Shown here piece by piece: positions 6,130-13,594 of a stretch of 30,295 bases of DNA. The stretch is taken from positions 1 through 30,295 of the forward strand of contig USJW01000053.1 in NCBI GenBank assembly GCA_900555045.1, written 5' to 3'. Origin of the DNA: an uncultured Clostridium sp. GTDB lineage: Bacteria; Bacillota; Clostridia; Lachnospirales; Lachnospiraceae. The position numbers were made by a program, and so were the translations under genes. Position 1 is the stretch's first letter. Every line of letters starts with the position of its first letter. The notes under the pieces are model-generated. The model was not told the origin of the DNA, searched no databases, and saw nothing but the letters and a program-made list of their open reading frames with translations.

Positions 6130-7593
6130 TCAGTATCCCCGATCCTTTCGGTTTGGCACAAAGTCGCCGGTCTCCACCAAAAACCGCAGCACGCGCTCCT
6201 TGAGCCGCGCTTCCACCTCCCGGTACGCTTCCTCCCCGGACAGGTTGGTCAATTCCTGGGGATCCCGCTCCAGATCGAAGAGCTGATCCCGCTCATACAG
6301 GCGGTACACATACTTGTAGCGCTGCTCCCGCAGCATGATGGCCTTGGTGTGCTCCGGCCCCTCCTGGCACTGGGTGCTAAGCCTCGGCCAGTAGAGGGAC
6401 TCCGGCCCGTGCCCCCGCTCCATGGCCTGGGGCTCTCCGTGAATCCTGCCGCCCTCGCAGAACACCGCGTCCTTGTGCTGCTCCCCGCCCTCAAGCACCG
6501 GGCAGAGCGAGCGGCCAAACTGCGTGTAATCCAGTGAAAATCCCGCCATCTCAGCCACTGTGGCCGGAATGTCCGCCAGCTCGGCCAGCGCCTCCGTCAC
6601 ACGCGGCTTAATGGCAGTCCCAGCCGCAGGCTTGATCATGAGCGGGATGTTGCACTGGCAATCGTAGAAGGTGTTCTGGGCCTTCTCCGCCAGGCCGAAA
6701 TCCCCGGTGAAGTCCCCGTGGTCGCTGAAGAAGAACAGTGCGGTGCCGTCGTAGACGCCGGTCTCCTTCATGGTGGCCACAAGCTCCCCGAGCCTGGAAT
6801 CCAGCTGGTGCACCATGTCGTAGTAGGTGGCCTTTAATTCCCGGTAGCGCTCCTCGCTCCAGCCCGCCATCTGCTGCTTCTCATAGATTCCCTTTAACAT
6901 GGAGGGCATGGCCGACCAGTCCGTTGGCGTGGGCCGCCTTGGGGGCACCTGGGTGCGGTCCGTGAAGCCGTACCAGGGCTCGCAGCAGCCGTAGGGCGGG
7001 TGGGGATTGTTCAGGCAGATGAACAGGCAGAAGGGCTTCTCCTCCCCCTTCTCCTGCCGTTCCCTAAGATAGCGGAGCGCATAGTCTAGGCTGCTCCGGT
7101 CGTTGTCGTCCGTCATCCCCGGCTCGATCTTTCCCGCGTAGAAGGAGTAAAAATTGTCCCCGTCCGGCTCCCCGCGGAAATGCGCCTCAAACTGCTTGCT
7201 CTTCTCCCGGTCGTAGGGGAAATCCCCCGGCACATACCGGTCGCAGTACTGGCTCATGTCCCGGTCCAAGGACACGGCCTCGTCCTTGCCCAGCCACAGT
7301 ACCTCGTAGCCATGCTTTTTCAGCTGCTCCAGCACGGTGGGATCCTCCGGGTCCAGCAGAAAATGCATGGTGCGGTGCCCCTTGGTGTGGGGGTACCAGC
7401 CTGTCAGCATGCTGCAGCGGCTGGGCACGCAGACCGGGTTCTGGCAGTAGGCGTTTCGGAAGGAAACGCTCTCCTTCGCCAGTAAATCCGCGTGGGGAGT
7501 CGCAGCTCCCCCGGGATTTAAGTGTCCGATGGCGTCCGCGCGCAGCTGGTCCGCCACGAAAAATATGAAATTCGGCTTTCTAGTCTCAGTCAA
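6130..7593 (-). CDS. Cysteine-type sulfatase (arylsulfatase family), cytoplasmic
   Basis: A 487-residue type I sulfatase. The N-terminal metal-binding motif NFIFFVADQLRAD and the sulfatase signature CVPSRCSMLTG are clear. Cys55 of C-x-P-S-R would be converted to formylglycine, and because it is a cysteine-type site an anaerobic radical-SAM maturase (anSME) is the likely partner; none is in this window. Downstream motifs include FFSDHGDFTG (metal site). There is no signal peptide, so it acts in the cytoplasm, unlike most glycan sulfatases. Translation appears to start at TTG, 2 nt after the IIC stop, implying coupling to the transporter gene; no in-frame ATG precedes the catalytic motif. Its place between PTS IIC and GH1 suggests it removes sulfate from the imported sugar. 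Confidence 0.93.
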   Translation of the reverse strand: MTETRKPNFIFFVADQLRADAIGHLNPGGAATPHADLLAKESVSFRNAYCQNPVCVPSRCSMLTGWYPHTKGHRTMHFLLDPEDPTVLEQLKKHGYEVLWLGKDEAVSLDRDMSQYCDRYVPGDFPYDREKSKQFEAHFRGEPDGDNFYSFYAGKIEPGMTDDNDRSSLDYALRYLRERQEKGEEKPFCLFICLNNPHPPYGCCEPWYGFTDRTQVPPRRPTPTDWSAMPSMLKGIYEKQQMAGWSEERYRELKATYYDMVHQLDSRLGELVATMKETGVYDGTALFFFSDHGDFTGDFGLAEKAQNTFYDCQCNIPLMIKPAAGTAIKPRVTEALAELADIPATVAEMAGFSLDYTQFGRSLCPVLEGGEQHKDAVFCEGGRIHGEPQAMERGHGPESLYWPRLSTQCQEGPEHTKAIMLREQRYKYVYRLYERDQLFDLERDPQELTNLSGEEAYREVEARLKERVLRFLVETGDFVPNRKDRGY

Positions 7594-7595
7594 TT

Positions 7596-8933
7596 TTATT
7601 CCACACCAGCCTTTTCCTTCTCCTGCAGAGATTTGTCATAAACCTTCACAAAGGGCATGTAGATCAAAACGTCCATGACGATCAGGGCCGCGGCCAGAAG
7701 ACCCGCCTTCACGTCCATGGTGCACAGGATTGCGTCCAGAACCTTGGGTGTGGTCCACGGAACGTTCACGAAGATGCGCCCGATGATGTTCCACTGCATC
7801 ATGAGGAAGGTGATCATGGTGTTCAACACGGAGCCCAGGATCATGGGGATCACCAGCATGGGGTTAAACACTAACGGCACGCCGAAGGTCAGCGGCTCGG
7901 CAATTCCGAAGATGGACGGGATGATACCGATCTTGCCCACGGTTCTCATCTGGCTGGACTTGCACACCAGCAGGATGCAGATTGCTAAGGGCAGAGCGGA
8001 ACCACAGCCGCCGATGTTTCCGAATGCCACGCGGAAGGGCGCGGTGGCGATGGCCGGAAGCGGCTCGCCCGCAGCGTACGCAGCCGCGTTGGCTGTGATG
8101 TTGGTCATAAAGAAGCCCGCGGTCACACTGTCCGGAACCGCGCTCCCGTAGATTCCGAAGAACCACAGGAAGTTGATCAAAAACTGGATGGCCATCATGC
8201 CGCCCACGCTGTCAACCGCACGGGCAAAGGGTGTGAACATGTTCATGATCGCCTGAGGCAGGTTCACGCCGAACGCGGACGAAATGCCCTGGTCCACCAG
8301 CATGAAGATTAACAGCACCAGAATGGACGGGATCAGCGCCTCGAAGGGGGCCGTAACCATCGGCGGCACCGTATCCGGCAGCTTGATCTTGATGTTCTTA
8401 TTTAACAGGAATCTGGTCAGCTCCACGGTCACAATGGCCACCACCATGGCGGCGAACAGGCCTCTGGAACCCAGGTAGCGGCTGTTTAAGAACATTCCGC
8501 TTGCGCCCTCCACAGGCCCCGGAGGCGCTGCGATGATTAAGAACGACATGGCCGATGTGATCATGCAGGACAGCGGCTCCATCTTGTAGTTCTTGCACAG
8601 GTGGTAGGTGATGGCGATCACCACATAGATTCCCAAAAGTCCCAGCGTCACGTTGTTCGGAAGCTCTAAGATCGCCGCGTACTTGCTGGCCCAATTGTAC
8701 CACGCGGTCAGAAATGTCTTTAAGAACCCGCTGGTCGCCGCCAGCGTCGTCTCGTCCACCGGCGGGTACGCCAGGATCAGCGAAATGCCTCCGATGATTG
8801 TCAGCGGAATCGTTGCCATCATGCCCTTGGTGATCGCGGTGATGTGCTTTTCCTCACCGATTTTGCCTGCCACCGGCATGATATGCTCCTGCATCCAGTC
8901 CATTATATTTTGCATAGCACCCTGCTTTGCCAT
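7596..8933 (-). CDS. PTS lactose/cellobiose-family IIC permease
   Basis: A 445-residue, strongly hydrophobic membrane protein of the lactose/N,N'-diacetylchitobiose/cellobiose PTS family, at family length. The loop FGIAEPLTFG carries Glu346, matching the substrate-binding glutamate of ChbC (E334 in the Bacillus cereus structure). In ChbC the other key polar residue is a histidine in WFFGIHG; here the motif reads WFFGIYG with Tyr262. The gene follows IIB by 14 nt with an AAGGGGGA ribosome binding site. It transports and, with IIA/IIB, phosphorylates a beta-linked disaccharide. The His-to-Tyr change may alter substrate choice near the sugar 6-OH. Confidence 0.92.
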   Translation of the reverse strand: MAKQGAMQNIMDWMQEHIMPVAGKIGEEKHITAITKGMMATIPLTIIGGISLILAYPPVDETTLAATSGFLKTFLTAWYNWASKYAAILELPNNVTLGLLGIYVVIAITYHLCKNYKMEPLSCMITSAMSFLIIAAPPGPVEGASGMFLNSRYLGSRGLFAAMVVAIVTVELTRFLLNKNIKIKLPDTVPPMVTAPFEALIPSILVLLIFMLVDQGISSAFGVNLPQAIMNMFTPFARAVDSVGGMMAIQFLINFLWFFGIYGSAVPDSVTAGFFMTNITANAAAYAAGEPLPAIATAPFRVAFGNIGGCGSALPLAICILLVCKSSQMRTVGKIGIIPSIFGIAEPLTFGVPLVFNPMLVIPMILGSVLNTMITFLMMQWNIIGRIFVNVPWTTPKVLDAILCTMDVKAGLLAAALIVMDVLIYMPFVKVYDKSLQEKEKAGVE

Positions 8934-8947
8934 CTGTAAGATCCCCC

Positions 8948-9262
8948 TTATTTTGTTTTGCTGTCGTAGAGAGCCTGGGCCTGCTTCAGAATTTTAGCCC
9001 CGTTGCCCATGGCGTAGTCCACCGGTGCGATCGAATCGAGCGGCTTTCCGATCTCCGCCGCCTTGCGCAGAAGCTCTTTCTTCTTGTAAGCGATCTGCGG
9101 GCCGATGAGAATCACGTCAAAATCCTCAACCACCTCGTCCATCCGGTCAAAGGGATGTGCCTCAATCCGCCAGTCCTTCTGGTCGTCCGCCAGAGCGGCC
9201 TTCATCTTGTTCATCACCAAGCTTGTGGAAGCGCCTGCCATACACATCAATAAAATGTTCAT
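8948..9262 (-). CDS. PTS lactose/cellobiose-family IIB
   Basis: A 104-residue soluble IIB domain at the usual family length. The phosphorylated cysteine is Cys7 in the N-terminal P-loop-like motif LLMCMAGASTS. It takes phosphate from IIA and passes it to the sugar held by IIC. The start lies 2 nt after the IIA stop, with AAGGGGGAATAAGA as its leader, indicating tight translational coupling. Confidence 0.94.
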   Translation of the reverse strand: MNILLMCMAGASTSLVMNKMKAALADDQKDWRIEAHPFDRMDEVVEDFDVILIGPQIAYKKKELLRKAAEIGKPLDSIAPVDYAMGNGAKILKQAQALYDSKTK

Positions 9263-9264
9263 TC

Positions 9265-9594
9265 TTATTCCCCCTTCTTATCCTCTTTGTGTGAAAGTTC
9301 TTTATACAGTTCAATCATCTCCTGAATCAGCTCACGCGCCAGCATGCAATCCATCAGATGGTCCTGCGCATGGACGCCGATCAGCGAGATGCCCTCCATT
9401 TCCCCGCGGGCCTCCATCACCAGAAGCTCCGTCTGTATGTCGTGGGCCTCCATCACCCACTTGGCGGATTCCTTCATCTTCTGCTCCGCCTCCTCGAACC
9501 GGCCCTGCTTGGCCTCGCCCAAGGCCTCGTAGGCAGCGCTGCGGGCCTGCCCGGATTTCACCACGAGTGTCATAATTGTTTCTTCCATGCTCAT
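9265..9594 (-). CDS. PTS lactose/cellobiose-family IIA
   Basis: A 109-residue helical IIA protein. The signature VHAQDHLM contains the phospho-accepting His75 and the trimer metal ligand Asp78, as in lactococcal IIA-Lac (His78/Asp81). It receives phosphate from HPr. It is the first gene of the PTS-sulfatase-GH1 operon, with a GGAGGA ribosome binding site 6 nt upstream of the ATG and a sigma-A-like promoter about 80 bp upstream. Confidence 0.95.
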   Translation of the reverse strand: MSMEETIMTLVVKSGQARSAAYEALGEAKQGRFEEAEQKMKESAKWVMEAHDIQTELLVMEARGEMEGISLIGVHAQDHLMDCMLARELIQEMIELYKELSHKEDKKGE

Positions 9595-9637
9595 ATCCTG
9601 TCCTCCATATACTGTATTGGTTCATCGCGCGATTTAC

Positions 9638-9654
9638 TGTATAATTTTTATACA
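9638..9654. promoter_or_regulatory. Palindromic operator candidate in the PTS operon leader
   Basis: TGTATAA and TTATACA form a perfect 7-bp inverted repeat with a TTT centre, between the promoter (9672-9700) and the IIA start. The arm TTATACA is the core of the motifs repeated further upstream (9749-9890), suggesting one regulator binds all of them. Confidence 0.5.
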
Positions 9655-9671
9655 TTATTGTTTCTGGCTAC

Positions 9672-9700
9672 ACAATATCACAATGGATTTTTAAAGTCAA
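9672..9700 (-). promoter_or_regulatory. Sigma-A promoter of the PTS-sulfatase-GH1 operon
   Basis: TTGACT (9695-9700) and TATTGT (9672-9677) are spaced 17 bp apart on the minus strand. I searched the region for a -24/-12 sigma-54 element (GG-N10-GC) and found none convincing, which matters because the adjacent regulator belongs to a usually sigma-54-linked family. Confidence 0.6.
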
Positions 9701-9748
9701 TAGTGTGAAAAAGCGGGGAAAGTCCCATGAGTATGAACGGATTTTCGT

Positions 9749-9890
9749 TGTGTATAAGGGAGAATACGGAATTGCGGAATGATACACTTATACACTTTCG
9801 AGAATAAGGAAGGGAAAGGGAAGAAATATTGAATTTATGGAGAAAAAGATTATACACTTAGATGGTTTGAAGAATTAAAATGATACACTA
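9749..9890. repeat. Cluster of TTATACAC / GATACACT motifs upstream of the PTS operon
   Basis: Copies are TTATACACA on the minus strand (9749-9757), GATACACTT (9781-9789), TTATACACT (9788-9796), TTATACACT (9850-9858) and GATACACTA (9882-9890). The unit resembles the arms of the palindrome at 9638-9654. This is most simply an array of activator binding sites. The units also fit a loose DnaA-box pattern (TTWTNCACA), but there is no other sign of an origin. Confidence 0.5.
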
Positions 9891-10146
9891 ATTTTATTTA
9901 TTATTTGTTTTAATTTCATTTATTAGTTTTGTTAATATATTGTTTTCAATTGGTGCATGATGTGGAGTTTCCAGATTATGGGATGTGGGATGGGAGGATG
10001 TAGGGTGGGCAAAAAATCAGGAGGGGGGGCCGAGTGAAGACAGGAAAGAGAGCCGGCTGGTGGGAGGCTGGACTTATGGTCCCTCTCGCTCCCCCACTCC
10101 CTTTGGCGCTATATCCATTCCTTGACTCTTCCCCCAAGAAAACTCT

Positions 10147-10665
10147 CTACGCCTCTTCCCGCCCTTCTTTTGCTTTGAATCCAGGCGATACGATCACAGC
10201 TCCCTTGGGATTTGACCAAGACAAACTGTCACATATTATCGTTTGCAGCTCCTCCCTCCCGCTAATTATATATTGTTCGTCCAACCATTCTTCATCCCGT
10301 ATCAGCAAAATTATAAACGTCTCTAACTTTAATAGTTCGAATAAAAATAACATCACTTCATTATTAAGAAAATCTCCTTTGTTATTGATCGTTAATTCCA
10401 GATCCAACAGACTTCCCTCTAAATGCAGCGCAGTCAACTGGCTGATTGGATACTGACCGCCAAGGAGCCGTTCATAGTACGCTGTATCATACTCTGTAAA
10501 AAACAAGTTTGACCGGTTGGTGTATCTGGGGGGATCCTGAGAAAACGTTTCGCCTCCCCACTCGACCAATTGTTCTGATAAATTGATCTTGCCTATTTCA
10601 CTTTTCGGCAACATGATATCAAGTATGTAATCCACGCTTATCCCCCTTATATCAAAGGCGGGCAC
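10147..10665 (-). CDS. Hypothetical protein, 172 residues
   Basis: I do not recognise this protein. It lies between the regulator gene (stop at 10706) and the PTS operon, on the same strand, 40 nt after the regulator stop. It has no signal peptide; a hydrophobic stretch in the middle (VMLFLFELLKLETFIILLI) looks like a buried strand or helix rather than a clear membrane anchor. The protein is acidic, and its DNA is clearly AT-richer than the GC-rich regulator next to it, hinting at separate acquisition. A GGGGGATAAGCG element precedes an in-frame GTG/TTG-type region near the start; the exact start is uncertain. Its position suggests a role tied to the regulator or the PTS, but no function can be assigned. 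Confidence 0.6.
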   Translation of the reverse strand: MPAFDIRGISVDYILDIMLPKSEIGKINLSEQLVEWGGETFSQDPPRYTNRSNLFFTEYDTAYYERLLGGQYPISQLTALHLEGSLLDLELTINNKGDFLNNEVMLFLFELLKLETFIILLIRDEEWLDEQYIISGREELQTIICDSLSWSNPKGAVIVSPGFKAKEGREEA

Positions 10666-10705
10666 CGTATCTCCCTGTGCCCGCCCATCCTACAGCTGCA
10701 TCTGG

Positions 10706-13393
10706 TCAGCTCTCGCTCTTTCTGCCTCTCAAAATATACAAAATATGTGCGTACTCGTCCTCGTCCATCCGGATGTGAAAATTCTCCTCCAGCGGCTCCA
10801 TGCACGTCTGCAGCTTCCCATAGAGCTCCCGGTTGTCCTGCAAAAGCTCCGCCTTGTGGAGGTTTTCCGGCGTCTTCTCGCCGCCGATCAGACGGTTGAC
10901 GCAGCACGCCAGGTGGACGCTTAGGCCCACCCGGATCTCCGGTGGCAGGGCCTCCCCCAGGCAGAGCTCGATGCCGGAAACCAGTGAGGGGATCCAGCGC
11001 TGCACCTGGTCCGGGCCGAAATACTGGAGTCCCTCGGCCAGCTCCATGATGATCTGGTCGTTCTCCTCCTCGCCTCCGTCCGCCTCCAGGGTCTGGGCCC
11101 GCAGCAGGCTTTTGAGCTTCTCGGGCGGGCACTCCAGGACCCGAGTGACGGACACAAATGGGATCTCTAACAGCTGCGGATCGTAGGCCCCCACCGTGCA
11201 GAGAATGTTCTGTTTCTCGTGGATCCGGTTGATCTCCTGCACCAGCTGGTCCCGGTTGGAGATGGCCAGGGGGATGATCTCCACCTGATCCCAGCGGACC
11301 CGCTTCTCCAAATACCGCTTCAGCTGCACCGCCGTCCCCTCCCCGCTCATGCACAGGGTGACGATCACGTTCCCGGACCTGGCCCGGCCGTAGACGTCGT
11401 CCCGCAATAGCGGCAGCGTGTGGTAGCGCTCCAAAAGCCCCGCGTAGGCGGTGTCCAGGTCCGGCTCCATCATCACCCGGCGGCTGCAGTCCAGCGCCAG
11501 CGCGGTGAAGGGGATGGCGATGGCCCGGATGGGGATATGGGTCTCCGCGCAGATCATCTCAAACATCTGCCGCAGGGAGCCCATGTCGTAGAGGGCCAGA
11601 ATCCCGGCCCCCTGGTTTAGGTCCATCACCACCTGCTTGAGCTCCGGGTAGGCGTCCTGGGTGTTCTTCGACAGAGGCATGTCGTAGGCCCCCACGTCCG
11701 TGCCGCCCAAGGCCCGGATTACCTGCGCAAGGGACGAGGCCACCCGCTCCCCGTGCATGGCGATCAGCAGCACCGGATGGGCCGCGCTTCCGGGCGCGCC
11801 GGGCCGCTCGCAGATGTACATGGCCAGGAATACCACCTCGTCGATGGGCAGGCGTGCGGAGAATTCCCGCTCCAGGCGGCCGGAAAACTTCACCGCCAGG
11901 GCGTACTCCTCCTTGTACTTCTCAATGATCTCCATGATCCGGTCGGAGGAGAGCTTCTGCGACTTCTCCCCCTCGTACAGCGCCGCGTTTAAGTGCAGGC
12001 ACAGGCCGTAGAACACGGAGACCGGGTACACGCGCTTGAAATCCCGGGAGGCCTGGTCCAGAAACTCCGTCACCAGCTCCATGATCCGGGGGCTCACCAG
12101 CTTTGCCAGCTGCTCCTTGTCCGCCACCTTGGACACCAGCTGCGTGTTGTACTTCTTGAACTCGTTCTCGATGTCGATGCCGATGATGGTGTGGATGTCC
12201 TCCCTGGCGATTCCCCGCTCCTTAAGCTCCTCGGTGCGCTCCTCGATCCACTGGTAGATGGAATCGCTCTCCGGCCGCCGGACCTGCTCCGCCTTGGTCC
12301 GCATGTCCTGGTCCGCCGAGAAGACGTAGCTGGTGTTCTCCGCGATGATGTCCTTTAAGTCGTCCCTCTGCTTGTTGTAGCCCAAAAGCCCGGTGCGCAC
12401 GCCGCTGGGGAAATCCGACATGGCCAGGCGGATCTCCCTGTGTTCCCCGCTGAGCCCCCTGACGTAAGCGTTGGCGCAGGCGATGCGGATGTCATTTTTC
12501 AGCTGCTTGACGTGGTGCGGGCAGCGGTAGAGCAACAGCGCGATGAGAATCTCCGAGGCCACGCTTAAGGACTGGCTGCTCTGGGCCGCCTCACGGGTGA
12601 AAAACTGGCGGATCAGCTGGAACCGCTCCGTCAGCGGGCGCTCCGCAAGCGACGGCAGGGACAGGCTCACGGAAAAGCGGCTCTCAAAGTTCTCCGCCAC
12701 CCCCGGCTGCGCCCCGTCCTCCACCGAGCAGAGCACCACCGTGCGCAGATTACATTTTTTTCCATCCCGCATGTAGAAATTATTCTCCACCAGGTTGAAC
12801 AGGCGGCTTCTGGCCTCCGGGGGCAGCAGCTCGCCGTGATCGATGAACAGCAGGCCCCCCTCCGCCTCCTCCAGCCGGGAGGGCTTCTCCCGGGTTCCGT
12901 CAAAAATCGTCTCCGTCATCCGCTCCGGACGGTCCGCGAAGTGCGCGCAGTTGAACTTCACAAAGGGCGCCTCCTGGTCCAGCACGTAGTTCTCCACCGC
13001 AAACCGGTACACCAGGGAGGCAAAATAGCTCTTCCCCGTGCCGCCCGGCCCGGTGATAAGGCAGTGCAGGCTGTGCTGCGGGTACAGGACGGCCGCCTTG
13101 GCCAGTTGCACGCTGCGCTTTAAGCTGCCCTCGTACCCCACCAGCTCCCCAAAGCAGGACTCCTCCTGCTGTTTGATCTGGTTCTTGGCAACCCGGTACA
13201 GCACCGGCCGCCCCCCGCGCTTCTCCACCACGCCCTCCTTGACCAGGGCGTTTAAGATCGCGCTGATGTTGGTGCGCTGCATGTCCAGGCGCTTGGACAG
13301 ATACTGGGTGGACACCCCCTCGTTCTCCTCCCCGGCCGCCATGCCCGTGCACTGGCGCAGCAGCTCCAGGACAATCTCCTTGTTGCTCTTCAT
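10706..13393 (-). CDS. LevR-like PRD/PTS-controlled regulator with degenerate AAA+ domain
   Basis: An 895-residue multidomain activator. In order: a winged helix (about 1-70), an AAA+ domain (about 80-330; Walker A GPGGTGKS at 116-123), PRD1 (about 415-535, His467), a type-4 IIA-like domain (about 538-660; His547 in AMHGERVASS, then LYDMGSL), a IIB-like domain (about 674-755; Cys681 in LCMSGEG) and PRD2 (about 775-890, His827). It should sense PTS flux by phosphorylation and control the adjacent PTS operon. Two features are odd. The GAFTGA loop that contacts sigma-54 is missing: residues IFDGTREKPSRL replace the usual longer LFG...GAFTGAD...KPGL. Walker B reads LLFIDHGELL, with His where the catalytic Glu belongs. 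It may therefore bind ATP without driving sigma-54. The ATG follows an AAGGAGGAGG ribosome binding site. Confidence 0.88.
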   Translation of the reverse strand: MKSNKEIVLELLRQCTGMAAGEENEGVSTQYLSKRLDMQRTNISAILNALVKEGVVEKRGGRPVLYRVAKNQIKQQEESCFGELVGYEGSLKRSVQLAKAAVLYPQHSLHCLITGPGGTGKSYFASLVYRFAVENYVLDQEAPFVKFNCAHFADRPERMTETIFDGTREKPSRLEEAEGGLLFIDHGELLPPEARSRLFNLVENNFYMRDGKKCNLRTVVLCSVEDGAQPGVAENFESRFSVSLSLPSLAERPLTERFQLIRQFFTREAAQSSQSLSVASEILIALLLYRCPHHVKQLKNDIRIACANAYVRGLSGEHREIRLAMSDFPSGVRTGLLGYNKQRDDLKDIIAENTSYVFSADQDMRTKAEQVRRPESDSIYQWIEERTEELKERGIAREDIHTIIGIDIENEFKKYNTQLVSKVADKEQLAKLVSPRIMELVTEFLDQASRDFKRVYPVSVFYGLCLHLNAALYEGEKSQKLSSDRIMEIIEKYKEEYALAVKFSGRLEREFSARLPIDEVVFLAMYICERPGAPGSAAHPVLLIAMHGERVASSLAQVIRALGGTDVGAYDMPLSKNTQDAYPELKQVVMDLNQGAGILALYDMGSLRQMFEMICAETHIPIRAIAIPFTALALDCSRRVMMEPDLDTAYAGLLERYHTLPLLRDDVYGRARSGNVIVTLCMSGEGTAVQLKRYLEKRVRWDQVEIIPLAISNRDQLVQEINRIHEKQNILCTVGAYDPQLLEIPFVSVTRVLECPPEKLKSLLRAQTLEADGGEEENDQIIMELAEGLQYFGPDQVQRWIPSLVSGIELCLGEALPPEIRVGLSVHLACCVNRLIGGEKTPENLHKAELLQDNRELYGKLQTCMEPLEENFHIRMDEDEYAHILYILRGRKSES

Positions 13394-13434
13394 CTTGTCC
13401 GCACCTCCTCCTTCTCCACTGTCAGTTGTTGATT

Positions 13435-13463
13435 ATTATAGCGCATCGGGAGAGAAAATGCCA
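13435..13463 (-). promoter_or_regulatory. Possible promoter of the PRD regulator gene
   Basis: A perfect TATAAT (13435-13440) lies about 42 bp upstream of the regulator start. The hexamer 17 bp further upstream is TGGCAT (13458-13463), a poor -35 match. The spacing of its GG to any GC does not fit sigma-54. Confidence 0.45.
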
Positions 13464-13516
13464 GAGCGAGGTGGCCGCAGGCGGATGCAACCACCGCAGA
13501 TCGCCGCAAATGGCCC

Positions 13517-13576
13517 GAAAAACCCAAAACAGGCTCCCCGCCCGAAACATTTTCCATTTTCCGGGAAGGGAGCCTG
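13517..13576 (-). terminator. Strong intrinsic terminator after the first ABC operon
   Basis: Nine-bp arms CAGGCTCCC (13568-13576) and GGGAGCCTG (13530-13538) are followed on the minus strand by TTTTGGGTTTTT. It begins 18 bp after the permease stop and separates the ABC operon from the PRD regulator gene. Confidence 0.85.
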
Positions 13577-13594
13577 AAACTGCTCTCCGTCTGA

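Larger units (their letters stand above)
9595..10146. other. AT-rich intergenic region upstream of the PTS operon
   Basis: About 550 bp without a credible gene. It holds the promoter, the palindrome, the TTATACAC motif cluster, an AT-rich tract (9880-9950), and a G-rich plus-strand stretch with five GGG runs between 9980 and 10009, followed by GGGGGGG at about 10023. I saw no RNA gene in it. Confidence 0.6.

Noticed and set aside
9749..9890. DnaA-box cluster / replication origin
   Set aside because: Only one unit fits TTWTNCACA fully, there is no dnaA/dnaN or plasmid replication gene, and the motifs share their core with a palindrome beside a PTS promoter, so regulator sites are simpler.
9600..10030. 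Sigma-54 (-24/-12) promoter for the PTS operon
   Set aside because: No GG-N10-GC arrangement with reasonable flanks was found on the minus strand; a TTGACT-17-TATTGT promoter is present and the regulator lacks GAFTGA.
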